Assembly (NCBI RefSeq): GCF_900111875.1
Contig: NZ_FOJU01000003.1
Location: forward strand, 372,001-436,000
Origin: Poseidonocella pacifica
Lineage (GTDB): Bacteria > Pseudomonadota > Alphaproteobacteria > Rhodobacterales > Rhodobacteraceae
Reading direction: 5' to 3'
Length of the DNA stretch: 64,000 nucleotides
The notes beneath the pieces are model-generated. The model saw only the letters and a list, made by a program, of their open reading frames with translations, searched no databases and was not told the origin of the DNA. Of the stretch, positions 8,580 through 16,274 are shown in pieces (within the stretch, counting starts at the first letter, position 1; every line of letters begins with the position of its first letter). The translations under genes were made by a program, and so were the position numbers.

Positions 8580-9629
8580 ATGCTCGAACGATCTTCAGAA
8601 CCGGCCCATGGCAAATTTCTTCCCGGCACCGTGCACAAGCGCGATGCCTTCTCCGAGACGATCTCGGGGCATATGTCCGAGGCGCCGGCGACCAAGGTGG
8701 TGCTTCGGCGCCTTTCGGGCGTTTCGCCTTGGCTGCGCCCCCTGGCATGGAGCTTGGCCCGCAAGGAAATTCGCGGGCTGCGCGCCGTGGAGGGAATTGC
8801 CGGTACACCGACACTCTTGCGCGTCGATCGCGAGGGGCTGTTGCGCACATGGTCAGAGGGCATGCCGCTCAACCTTGCAAAACCGAAGAACCCCGCCTTC
8901 TACCGTGACGCGGCGCGACTGCTTGCCCAGCTTCGCAGGCGGGGCATTACCCACAACGATCTTGCCAAGCCACAAAACTGGCTGATGGCACCGGATGGAC
9001 ACGCCGAAATCATCGACTTTCAGCTTGCGACGGTCCATCGCCGGAAAGGCTTGCGATATCGCCTGATGGCCTATGAGGACCTGCGCCACCTTCTGAAGCA
9101 GAAACGCAAGTTCGCGCGTCATCTTCTGACGCCGACCGAGAAGCGGCTACTTGCGCGGCGTTCCCTGCCCTCCCGGATATGGATGGCGACTGGGAAAAGG
9201 CTTTACAATTTTGTCACGAGGCGTCTGTTCGATTGGTCGGATGGCGAGGGTGCCGGAGATCGGTTTCGCAAGGATGGGCCAGCCATTCGAGACGCCCTGC
9301 TCGCCCACCCGCATGTGCATGCCGTCGCACTGTCCCCCTTCTCGCTCCCCGCGCGAGGCGTCGGGATCTACGCATTTGTCGTGAGTACGCTTCCTGAAAC
9401 GGAATTACGCTCCCTCGCTGGTCGGCGCATTGAATTGCTGCAACCGGTCAAGGCGCTCCCCCTCCATGCAGATGGTACCCCGCGTGAGGACCTGCTAGAA
9501 TTGATCGCCATGAACCGGCTCGATGAGTTGGAGGCGATTCTGACCCATGATCCCGAAATGCGGGCCGTGGTTGAACCGATAGTGGCCGAACGGCTGAACC
9601 TGACGGATCGGCGCTTGCGGGAAGTCTGA
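8580..9629 (+). CDS. Kinase-like protein with AMP-binding-C-like tail
   Basis: A 349-residue protein. Residues 40-165 look like a minimal RIO/lipopolysaccharide-kinase-type fold: catalytic loop H125-N-D127 with N133 (HND...N), and D146-F-Q in place of the usual DFG, so the ATP/metal residues are kept. The glycine-rich loop is not obvious. Residues about 230-320 resemble the C-terminal lid of acyl-CoA synthetases (IRDALLAHPHVHAVAL... GIYAFVV... ADGTPREDLLELIA). The ATG at 8580 gives the best N-terminus; a GTG at 8541 would add 13 residues. Substrate is unknown; serine/threonine, sugar or lipid phosphorylation are all possible. The sufT-like gene follows 66 bases downstream. Confidence 0.72.
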   Translation: MLERSSEPAHGKFLPGTVHKRDAFSETISGHMSEAPATKVVLRRLSGVSPWLRPLAWSLARKEIRGLRAVEGIAGTPTLLRVDREGLLRTWSEGMPLNLAKPKNPAFYRDAARLLAQLRRRGITHNDLAKPQNWLMAPDGHAEIIDFQLATVHRRKGLRYRLMAYEDLRHLLKQKRKFARHLLTPTEKRLLARRSLPSRIWMATGKRLYNFVTRRLFDWSDGEGAGDRFRKDGPAIRDALLAHPHVHAVALSPFSLPARGVGIYAFVVSTLPETELRSLAGRRIELLQPVKALPLHADGTPREDLLELIAMNRLDELEAILTHDPEMRAVVEPIVAERLNLTDRRLREV

Positions 9630-9695
9630 GTCTTTCCCTTTACGCTCCCTCCGGCATTTCCTATATCTGCCATCCACACAGGCGAAAGGCATCCG

Positions 9696-10058
9696 ATGAC
9701 CGACGCATCAGAACAGCTCGAAGGCGCCCCCCTCATTGCGCCGTCCAGCACCGACCATCCGCTTTATGATCAGGTGGTAGAGGCCTGCCGTGGGGTTTAT
9801 GATCCGGAGATTCCCGTCAACATCTATGATCTTGGGCTCGTGTACACGATCCAGATCAGTGATGAGAACGAGGTTCGCATCGTCATGACGCTCACCGCGC
9901 CGGGTTGTCCGGTGGCGGGTGAAATGCCGGGATGGCTCGCCGAAGCGGTTGAGCCCTTGGCCGGCGTGAAACAGGTTGATGTTGACCTTACGTGGGAGCC
10001 GCCCTGGGGAATGGACATGATGAGTGACGAGGCGCGTCTCGAACTCGGGTTCATGTAA
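9696..10058 (+). CDS. SufT/MIP18-like iron-sulfur assembly protein (DUF59)
   Basis: A 120-residue protein of the DUF59/MIP18 family. The core YDPEIPVNIYDLGLVY and the TLTAPGCPVAGEM segment are typical; the cysteine in PGCP is the conserved family cysteine. Family members (SufT, PaaD relatives) help mature Fe-S proteins. The N-terminal 25 residues are a variable extension. GAAAGG lies before the ATG. An A-type carrier gene lies 1.5 kb downstream on the same strand, so an Fe-S assembly role is consistent, though the suf operon itself is not in the window. Confidence 0.85.
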   Translation: MTDASEQLEGAPLIAPSSTDHPLYDQVVEACRGVYDPEIPVNIYDLGLVYTIQISDENEVRIVMTLTAPGCPVAGEMPGWLAEAVEPLAGVKQVDVDLTWEPPWGMDMMSDEARLELGFM

Positions 10059-10181
10059 ATCAGGTCGCGTCGGGCATTCCGGGCGGGATATCTGGCGAGA
10101 CATGATACGCGCCAAGATCAGAGCCTCTTCCGGAGAATGCGCCCCCTTGTTCGCTACCGTCGCTCGGGGCACTCTCAGCGC

Positions 10182-10799
10182 ATGACGCAAATTGATCCGA
10201 TAGCGGTTTTGACCGGTGACATTGTCGAGTCCACATCGCTTGGGCGTGATCGGCTCGAGAGCGTTTTCGCGGCCCTCGAAGACGCTGCAGAAGAATTGAG
10301 CCTCTGGCAGGAGGCCGATCCCAAACTGACCCGGTTTCGCGGAGATGGCTGGCAACTGGTCGTGATGCGCCCAACAATTGCGCTGAGGGCCGCGCTTTTC
10401 CTCCGTGCAGCGATTCGTCGACATGGGCGGGATTTGGATACGCGCATTTCAATCGGAACAGGTGCCGTGGATGCGCTTCCCGACGGCGACCTTTCGGGCG
10501 CTTCCGGCTCGGCCTTCGTCAGTTCGGGCCGGGGACTTGATCAGATACGAAAGACCGCCCGGATCGCCTCCGACGGTTCCGGACCCCTCCGGGCCGCCAC
10601 CCTACTCGCCGATACGTTGACCCGTGGGTGGAGCCCAGCACAGGCCGCAGTGGCTTATTACGCGCTAAACCCTGATAGGCCGACCCAGTCCGAGATAGGC
10701 GAAGCGGTCGGCAGCAGTCAGCAGAACGTACAGAAAGTTATGGAAGCCGCCCACCTTCCAGATATCTTGACGGCCCTTAACGCCCTCGAAACGGCATGA
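10182..10799 (+). CDS. SatD family protein with C-terminal helix-turn-helix
   Basis: A 205-residue protein. The N-terminus (AVLTGDIVESTSLGRDRLE...) and the FRGDGWQL and ISIGTGAVD segments match the SatD family, named from the streptococcal acid-tolerance locus. The C-terminal 45 residues contain a likely winged-helix reader head (SEIGEAVGSSQQNVQKVM). The ATG at 10182 was chosen because it is where family similarity begins; its ribosome-binding site is weak. It is followed after 43 bases by the DUF3307 membrane protein, a pairing I recall from other bacteria. Molecular function is unknown; nucleotide sensing or transcriptional control is inference. Confidence 0.75.
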   Translation: MTQIDPIAVLTGDIVESTSLGRDRLESVFAALEDAAEELSLWQEADPKLTRFRGDGWQLVVMRPTIALRAALFLRAAIRRHGRDLDTRISIGTGAVDALPDGDLSGASGSAFVSSGRGLDQIRKTARIASDGSGPLRAATLLADTLTRGWSPAQAAVAYYALNPDRPTQSEIGEAVGSSQQNVQKVMEAAHLPDILTALNALETA

Positions 10800-10816
10800 A
10801 ATTAACAATCATATTT

Positions 10817-10839
10817 GGTTGTTTTTCTGGAATACAACC
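10817..10839. promoter_or_regulatory. Inverted repeat between satD-like and DUF3307 genes
   Basis: GGTTGT at 10817-10822 and ACAACC at 10834-10839 form a perfect 6-base dyad with an 11-base spacer, in an AT-rich 43-base gap directly before the ATG of the DUF3307 gene (10843). No good Shine-Dalgarno sequence lies in the gap. It could be an operator for the HTH protein encoded upstream or an RNA hairpin affecting translation of the DUF3307 gene. Confidence 0.4.
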
Positions 10840-10842
10840 TAG

Positions 10843-11562
10843 ATGACCCCGGACGCCCTCGTTACCTTTGTCGCCTTGCTGTTCGCCCATCTGCTGGCGG
10901 ACTTCATCCTGCAAACGGGGTGGATCGTCGCCAATAAGCGCAAACCCGGCGTGTTACTTCTTCACGGAGCGCTTGTCCTTCTCGCCGCGCAAGTGACTGT
11001 CGGATCGCTTTCACCGATCCTGATCGCCCTCGCAGCCGCGCATGTCGCCATTGATGCTGCCAAAATATACGGACAATTCAACCGGTTTTCCGGATTCGCG
11101 ATTGATCAAATCGCTCATCTCGGCACTCTCGTATTGGTTGCCGGCATCGCCCCCAGCCTCTTTGTCGAAGGGATCTGGGCGGACATACCCCATACGCCGA
11201 CCCTGTTTCTCGTCGGGGCTGCTTTCATCGCTGCGGTCGCAATGGGAGAGCACGGCATTGCCCTGCTCATGCGCCCCTACGGCGCGCGCGTCAGAAGTCG
11301 CGGCCTCCCCCAAGCTGGACGCCTCATAGGAAGGCTGGAGCGGGCGGTCGTGGTTCTTCTGGTGCTCGCACAGATGCCGCTTGGCATTGGCTTCCTCCTG
11401 ACGGCCAAATCGATCCTCCGTTTTGGGACTGCCAGCCGCGATCAACAGAGCGCGGAATACGTGATCATAGGCACCCTCGCCTCGTTCAGTTGGGCACTTG
11501 CGGTTGGGCTCGCCACGGTTCATGGCATGACGCTCCTTGAGACTGGGGCCACGAACCCTTAG
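10843..11562 (+). CDS. DUF3307 domain membrane protein
   Basis: A 239-residue integral membrane protein. The N-terminal 110 residues carry the DUF3307 pattern: FAHLLADFILQTGWIVANK, then HGALVLLAAQ and AAHVAIDAAKIYG with FAIDQIAHLG; the conserved His/Asp residues within helices resemble metal-binding phosphatase-like or transport sites. Five to six hydrophobic segments in total. Function is unknown. Cotranscription with the satD-like gene is likely from spacing, and suggests a shared regulatory or stress role. Confidence 0.8.
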   Translation: MTPDALVTFVALLFAHLLADFILQTGWIVANKRKPGVLLLHGALVLLAAQVTVGSLSPILIALAAAHVAIDAAKIYGQFNRFSGFAIDQIAHLGTLVLVAGIAPSLFVEGIWADIPHTPTLFLVGAAFIAAVAMGEHGIALLMRPYGARVRSRGLPQAGRLIGRLERAVVVLLVLAQMPLGIGFLLTAKSILRFGTASRDQQSAEYVIIGTLASFSWALAVGLATVHGMTLLETGATNP

Positions 11563-11587
11563 CTTGGTAAAAAAGGAGGGACCGTTC

Positions 11588-11968
11588 ATGTTCGGTATTC
11601 CGGGAAAGCAGGCTGTCACCATGACACCGGCTGCAATCAATCAAATCACGAAACTGATGGACCGCAACGGTCATCAGGGGCTTCGCATTGGCGTCAAGAA
11701 GGGCGGCTGTGCGGGCATGGAATACACCATGGATTTCGCAGACGAGATCGATCCCAACGACGAGGTCGTGGAAGAGGACGGCGCGAGGGTGATGATCGCG
11801 CCCATGGCTCAGATGTTCCTGTTCGGCACCGAAATCGACTATGAGGTCTCATTGCTCGAAGCAGGTTTCCGCTTTCGCAATCCCAATGTGGCCGATGCTT
11901 GTGGCTGTGGTGAATCGATCAAGTTCAAGGACGTCGACGAACTCGCTGCCGAACGCCAAGCAACCTGA
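11588..11968 (+). CDS. A-type iron-sulfur carrier (HesB/IscA/SufA family)
   Basis: A 126-residue protein that would hold or transfer Fe-S clusters to target proteins in the cytosol. The three family cysteines are present: one in KKGGCAGMEY and two in the C-terminal CGCGES. A strong GGAGGG ribosome-binding site precedes the ATG at 11588, which excludes a longer upstream reading. It could be SufA, IscA or ErpA; sequence alone does not separate them. It lies 25 bases after the DUF3307 gene. Confidence 0.9.
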   Translation: MFGIPGKQAVTMTPAAINQITKLMDRNGHQGLRIGVKKGGCAGMEYTMDFADEIDPNDEVVEEDGARVMIAPMAQMFLFGTEIDYEVSLLEAGFRFRNPNVADACGCGESIKFKDVDELAAERQAT

Positions 11969-11976
11969 AGCGGCGG

Positions 11977-12008
11977 GGCTTGACGCTCCCGCCCTCACGG
12001 GTCAAGCC
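11977..12008. repeat. Inverted repeat before tpiA
   Basis: GGCTTGAC at 11977-11984 and GTCAAGCC at 12001-12008 form a perfect 8-base stem around a 16-base loop in the 69 bases between the Fe-S carrier stop and the tpiA start. There is no following T-run, so it is not a clear terminator; it could be an operator or an attenuating hairpin. Confidence 0.4.
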
Positions 12009-12037
12009 TGTGGCGGAATGGGAAATGGGAGCGATCG

Positions 12038-12787
12038 ATGCCACGCAAACTTGCCGCCGGAAACTGGAAGATGAATGGCCTTGGCGCCGCGCTCGCCGAA
12101 GTTACGGCCCTAGCTGAACGTTGCCCATCCCCCAAGGCAGAGGTTCTGATCTGCCCACCGGCGACTCTATTGTCTCGCCTCTCCGCCGCTGCCGAAGGAT
12201 CGCCCATCGCCACTGGCGGGCAGGATTGTCATACCGCCACATCCGGTGCGCATACCGGCGATATATCACCGGCCATGCTGGTGGATGCGGGTGCCAGCTA
12301 TGTAATCCTCGGCCATTCCGAGCGCCGTGCGGATCATGGTGAGTCCGATGCAACTGTCGCCGCCAAGACCCACGCGGCCTGGAACGCAGGCCTCACCGCC
12401 ATCGTGTGCGTCGGAGAGACGGAGGCGCAGCGCGAAGCAGGCGAAACTCTTGGTGTAATCCAGAGTCAGATCGCAAGCTCCGTTCCCGACGGTGCGACCG
12501 CTGCTTCGACCGTGATTGCGTATGAGCCTGTTTGGGCCATAGGAACGGGTAAGGTGCCAACACTGAAGCAGATTGCCGAAGTTCACGATGCCCTGCGGGG
12601 GCAACTCAATGAACGATTTGGCAGCGAAGGCAACGAAATCCGCCTGCTGTATGGTGGTTCGGTCAAGGCCAAGAACGCGGCTGAGATATTTGCAGTATCG
12701 AATGTCGATGGCGCACTGGTGGGTGGGGCGAGCCTCACGGCTGAGGACTTTGGGCCGATTGTCGAAGCGCTGGATGCTGCGGGCTAA
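12038..12787 (+). CDS. tpiA: Triosephosphate isomerase
   Basis: A 249-residue (beta/alpha)8 enzyme interconverting dihydroxyacetone phosphate and glyceraldehyde 3-phosphate in the cytosol. Catalytic residues are in place: the lysine of GNWKMN near the N-terminus, the histidine of ILGHSERR, the glutamate of [11 protein letters not shown], and the phosphate-binding LYGGSVK and GGASL loops. Length is normal. ATG at 12038. The P450 gene begins 5 bases downstream, so the two may be cotranscribed. Confidence 0.97.
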   Translation: MPRKLAAGNWKMNGLGAALAEVTALAERCPSPKAEVLICPPATLLSRLSAAAEGSPIATGGQDCHTATSGAHTGDISPAMLVDAGASYVILGHSERRADHGESDATVAAKTHAAWNAGLTAIVCVGETEAQREAGETLGVIQSQIASSVPDGATAASTVIAYEPVWAIGTGKVPTLKQIAEVHDALRGQLNERFGSEGNEIRLLYGGSVKAKNAAEIFAVSNVDGALVGGASLTAEDFGPIVEALDAAG

Positions 12788-12792
12788 GGCAC

Positions 12793-13992
12793 TTGATTCT
12801 AGAACAGTCGCCGACGGAGCCGGGTTTCGTACAAGACCCATACCGGTTTTATGACCACGCCCGCGCAGGCGGTCCGGTCCATTTCTGGTCCGAATATGGA
12901 ATGACGGCCGTCTTTTCGCACGAGGCCGTGCAGGCCATTCTACGGGACCGGCGCTTTGGCCGTGAAATTCCGGTCGAACATAGAAAAGCCGTTCCTCCAC
13001 ATCTCGCACCATTTTATGCGATCGAAGACAACTCAATGCTTGAGTTGGATGCCCCTCGCCATACGCGCCTGCGGCGGCTTGTCCTCAAGGCATTCACCAC
13101 TCGCGCGATCTCTGCCCTTGCGCCAGGTATCGAAGCGCTCTGCCATTCTCTGATCGACGAGTTTTCGGGCGAGGTCGAGCTAATCACAGCCTACGCCCAA
13201 CCGATCCCGGTCATTACCATTGCCCGTCTTCTCGGCGTGCCCGAAGAGATGGCACCTCAGCTTCTTGCATGGTCCAATGCAATGGTCGCGATGTATCAAG
13301 CCAAGCGTGACCGCGCGATCGAAGACAAGGCCGCTGCCGCCTCTGCCGACTTTGCGACCTTCCTCAGGGGATATGTTGCGGAACGGCGCGCCCGTCCGGC
13401 GGATGATCTCATCTCGGAGTTGATAGCGGCAGAAGATGAGGCCGGAGCGCTGAGCACCGAGGAATTGATCGCGACCTGCATCTTGTTGTTGAATGCAGGC
13501 CACGAAGCAACTGTGCACTCAATCGGGAACGCTATCCCGATCTTGCTGGCCTCGACGGAGCGGGAAGCGTGGCTCAGCCCGGAACGGATCGACGGAACCG
13601 TCGAAGAGTTGCTGCGGTACGATCCTCCACTGCATGTGTTTACACGCTATGCGCTGGAAGACGTGGAGCTATATGGACACAGCTTTCAGCGCGGCGAACA
13701 AGTTGCCCTCATGCTGGCATCGGCCAACCGGGATCCAGCGGGATGGAACGCACCCAACCGATTTGACCCCTCCCGAAAGCCACAGACAAACGCAAGTTTC
13801 GGCGGTGGTGTTCATTTTTGCGTAGGAGCACCATTGGCGCGACTGGAGATGCGGATTGCCCTGCGTGTGCTCTTTGAAAGGCGACCGGAACTCGCCTTGC
13901 TCGCTCCTCCGGTCTACGGGGATCTCTATCATTTCCACGGATTAGAATCCCTACCCGTTCGCATCAGAGCGGAAGCGCCGTCGTCGATTTGA
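12793..13992 (+). CDS. Cytochrome P450
   Basis: A 399-residue soluble bacterial P450. The heme-binding loop is FGGGVHFCVGAPLAR with the axial cysteine, the K-helix ExxR is in VEELLRY, and the I-helix reads LLNAGHEATVH, where the usual acid-threonine oxygen-activation pair is E-A-T. The start is TTG at 12793, 5 bases after tpiA; no in-frame ATG lies upstream of the conserved region. No ferredoxin partner gene is adjacent, so redox partner and substrate are unknown. Its last 29 bases overlap convergently with the Lrp/AsnC gene. Confidence 0.9.
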   Translation: MILEQSPTEPGFVQDPYRFYDHARAGGPVHFWSEYGMTAVFSHEAVQAILRDRRFGREIPVEHRKAVPPHLAPFYAIEDNSMLELDAPRHTRLRRLVLKAFTTRAISALAPGIEALCHSLIDEFSGEVELITAYAQPIPVITIARLLGVPEEMAPQLLAWSNAMVAMYQAKRDRAIEDKAAAASADFATFLRGYVAERRARPADDLISELIAAEDEAGALSTEELIATCILLLNAGHEATVHSIGNAIPILLASTEREAWLSPERIDGTVEELLRYDPPLHVFTRYALEDVELYGHSFQRGEQVALMLASANRDPAGWNAPNRFDPSRKPQTNASFGGGVHFCVGAPLARLEMRIALRVLFERRPELALLAPPVYGDLYHFHGLESLPVRIRAEAPSSI

Positions 13993-14425
13993 TCTCCTCC
14001 ATCGAGAGGAGTGCGGTGACGTTGTGCACGCGCACTTCGGAAATCAGCGCCTGATAGAAGGCGTCATATGCACGCGCATTTCTGACGCGCACCTTGAGGA
14101 TATAGTCAATATCACCCGCAAGCCGATGCGCTTCGAGCACTTCAGGACGTTCTTGAAGAGCCTTGAGAAAGGACTTCTGCCAGTCGGCCTCATGCTCGGA
14201 CGTGCGGATGAGCACGAAGAAACATGCCTCAAATCCGAGCGCTTCGGGATCGAGGATAACGGTCTGTTGGCCGATGATTCCGGCATCGCGCATCTTGCGA
14301 ATCCGGTTCCACACCGGCGTCTTGGAACTGCTGACCGTCTTGGCGATTTCATCAAGTGACTGGCTCGCATCGCGCTGCAGTTCCGCGAGAATTTTCCGAT
14401 CCAGATCGTCAATGCGAACGGCCAT
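13964..14425 (-). CDS. Lrp/AsnC family transcriptional regulator, likely for the cys operon
   Basis: A 153-residue regulator: N-terminal HTH (DDLDRKILAELQRDAS... SSSKTPVWNRIRKM) and a C-terminal RAM ligand-binding domain. The ATG at 14425 has GGGAG before it. It is transcribed away from cysG across a 146-base gap holding two dyads, so it is the obvious candidate to regulate the sulfite-reductase operon and itself; the effector is unknown. The 3' end overlaps the P450 gene tail-to-tail. Confidence 0.88.
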   Translation of the reverse strand: MAVRIDDLDRKILAELQRDASQSLDEIAKTVSSSKTPVWNRIRKMRDAGIIGQQTVILDPEALGFEACFFVLIRTSEHEADWQKSFLKALQERPEVLEAHRLAGDIDYILKVRVRNARAYDAFYQALISEVRVHNVTALLSMEEIKSTTALPL

Positions 14426-14470
14426 TCCAACTTTCTCCCTGTTCCGAAACACCCTATCCCAACCCTGCGA

Positions 14471-14529
14471 CCAAAGGAACAAACATCCTTATTGGCGCAA
14501 GCTACTGGCCTCTAAACGGGAACATTTCC
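14471..14529. promoter_or_regulatory. Candidate operator dyads between Lrp regulator and cysG
   Basis: Two dyads lie in the divergent gap: AAGGA-N7-TCCTT at 14474-14490, flanked by CCAA and TTGG, and GGAA-CAT-TTCC at 14519-14529. Their cores share AGGAACA/GGGAACA, so they may be repeats of one recognition site. Lrp/AsnC proteins typically bind several degenerate dyads of this kind. Confidence 0.4.
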
Positions 14530-14571
14530 TATATTGGCGGTCAAGTTAAACCCACGCGCAGGGCCTAGCCA

Positions 14572-15966
14572 ATGAACCATTTTCCGATTTTTGTGGCCGT
14601 CGAGGGACGCCGCATCGTGCTATCCGGCGGCGGAGATGCTGCGCTGGCCAAGCTGCGGCTGATCCTCAAGACCACGGCGCATGTCACAGTCTTTGCGCCC
14701 ACGCCCGCACCAGAAATCGAAGCTTGGGCTGTTGAGGGTATCTTGCGGCTTGTACGTCGCCCGATGCAGCCGGGGGACGCGCTCTGCGCTGCCCTGTTCT
14801 ATGCGGCGGACGAGAACGAGAACGAGGACGCCCGGACCTCGGCCATTGCCCGCGCCGATGGGGCATTGGTCAATATCGTGGATAACCTGCAGGACAGTCA
14901 GTTCATCACACCCGCGATCGTCGACCGGGATCCTGTGACGGTCGCAATTGGCACGGAAGGCGCCGCCCCCGTACTCGCCCGGGCAATCAAGGCCGACCTA
15001 GAAGCAAAACTGCCCGCGACGCTGGGAACTCTCGCCCGCATCGGAAAATCCTTCCGCAAAGCCGCTGACGCCCTGCCATTCGGACGTCCTCGTCGCGATT
15101 TCTGGGCGGACTACTATTTCAACGCTGGCCCCGCCGCCATCAGTTCAGGCGAAGAGGCCGTTGGGCCCGCGCTCGACTCTCTGCTCGTCGATCATTTGTC
15201 CCGCAAGGAACGGCCAGGCCATGTTGCCTTCGTCGGTGCAGGACCAGGAGATCCGGAGCTTCTGACACTCAAGGCGCGCAAGTTGCTGGATGAGGCAGAC
15301 GTCGTGATCCACGACCGCCTGATCGCGGCTCCCATTCTCGAACTGGTGCGCCGGGAAGCCACGCTCTTGGATGCGGGAAAGGAGGGTTTTGGACCTTCCA
15401 TGTCGCAATCGGACATCAATGCCTTGATGGTCGAACATGCGGCCAGAGGTGCGCAGGTTGTCCGGCTTAAATCGGGCGATCCCACCGTGTTTGGTCGGCT
15501 GGATGAGGAAATCGACGCGGTCGGCGAAGCAGGCATCGGCTATACCATCGTCCCCGGCATCACCGCGGCCTCGGCGGCGGTTGCCTCCATCGGTCAATCG
15601 CTCACGAAGCGTGAGCGCAACTCTTCGGTCCGCTTTCTTACGGGGCACGACATGAAAGGGTTCGCCGATCATGATTGGGCCGCATTGGCGCGCCCCGGCG
15701 AGGTCGCCGCGATCTATATGGGCAAGAAATCAGCCCGGTTTATCCAAGGCCGGCTCATCATGCACGGTGCCGACCGCGCAACGCCCGTCACCATCGTCGA
15801 AAATGCATCCCGGCCCGATCAACGCATCCTGACCACCACTCTTGCGCATCTGGCCGAAGACATCGCCGCAGCCCAGCTCTCCGGGCCGGCCCTTACCTTC
15901 TACGGGCTCGCACCGCGCGCAGCCGAAGCCGCCATGAATGAAACGATCAAGCAGGAGCTCGCCTGA
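14572..15966 (+). CDS. cysG: CysG, multifunctional siroheme synthase
   Basis: A 464-residue fusion. The N-terminal half (about 1-200) is the precorrin-2 dehydrogenase/sirohydrochlorin ferrochelatase; its nucleotide loop reads LSGGGDAALAKLRL, degenerate against the usual GGGxVAxRK, while the catalytic-type Asp in NIVDN is kept. The C-terminal half (from about 215: GHVAFVGAGPGDPELLTLKA) is uroporphyrinogen III methyltransferase. Together they make siroheme, the cofactor of the CysI encoded two genes on. The stop overlaps the next ATG by one base (TGATG). Confidence 0.95.
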   Translation: MNHFPIFVAVEGRRIVLSGGGDAALAKLRLILKTTAHVTVFAPTPAPEIEAWAVEGILRLVRRPMQPGDALCAALFYAADENENEDARTSAIARADGALVNIVDNLQDSQFITPAIVDRDPVTVAIGTEGAAPVLARAIKADLEAKLPATLGTLARIGKSFRKAADALPFGRPRRDFWADYYFNAGPAAISSGEEAVGPALDSLLVDHLSRKERPGHVAFVGAGPGDPELLTLKARKLLDEADVVIHDRLIAAPILELVRREATLLDAGKEGFGPSMSQSDINALMVEHAARGAQVVRLKSGDPTVFGRLDEEIDAVGEAGIGYTIVPGITAASAAVASIGQSLTKRERNSSVRFLTGHDMKGFADHDWAALARPGEVAAIYMGKKSARFIQGRLIMHGADRATPVTIVENASRPDQRILTTTLAHLAEDIAAAQLSGPALTFYGLAPRAAEAAMNETIKQELA

Positions 15967-16274
15967 TGCCCCGCGCCTTCACCCCCAAGGTCATCACCGC
16001 AAACGCCCTGCTTGAGGGCGACGTCGTTTACCTGACCGCAGACGATATCTGGACCCGTGATCTAGACGCAGCCGAATTGCTCGAAGACGAAGCCCACGCC
16101 CAACTTCGCCTTATCGAGGCGCAGGCGCGCGTTCATGAGGTCGTCGGAGCCTATCTGGCGGACATGAAGCCCAGCCCCCACGGGCCGGAGCCCACTCATT
16201 TCCGCGAAGAATTCCGCCGTACAGGCCCTTCCAACTATTTCCATGGCAAACAAGCGGAGAAGAACCATGTATAA
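15966..16274 (+). CDS. DUF2849 domain protein
   Basis: A 102-residue protein of the DUF2849 family, starting MPRAFTPKVITANALLEGDVVYL and having a charged helical middle. No cysteines, no membrane segment. It sits between siroheme synthase and sulfite reductase, overlapping both (1 and 8 bases), a position I recall as conserved in alphaproteobacteria. Function is unknown; an accessory role in sulfite reductase assembly or cofactor loading is inferred from place only. Confidence 0.88.
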   Translation: MPRAFTPKVITANALLEGDVVYLTADDIWTRDLDAAELLEDEAHAQLRLIEAQARVHEVVGAYLADMKPSPHGPEPTHFREEFRRTGPSNYFHGKQAEKNHV

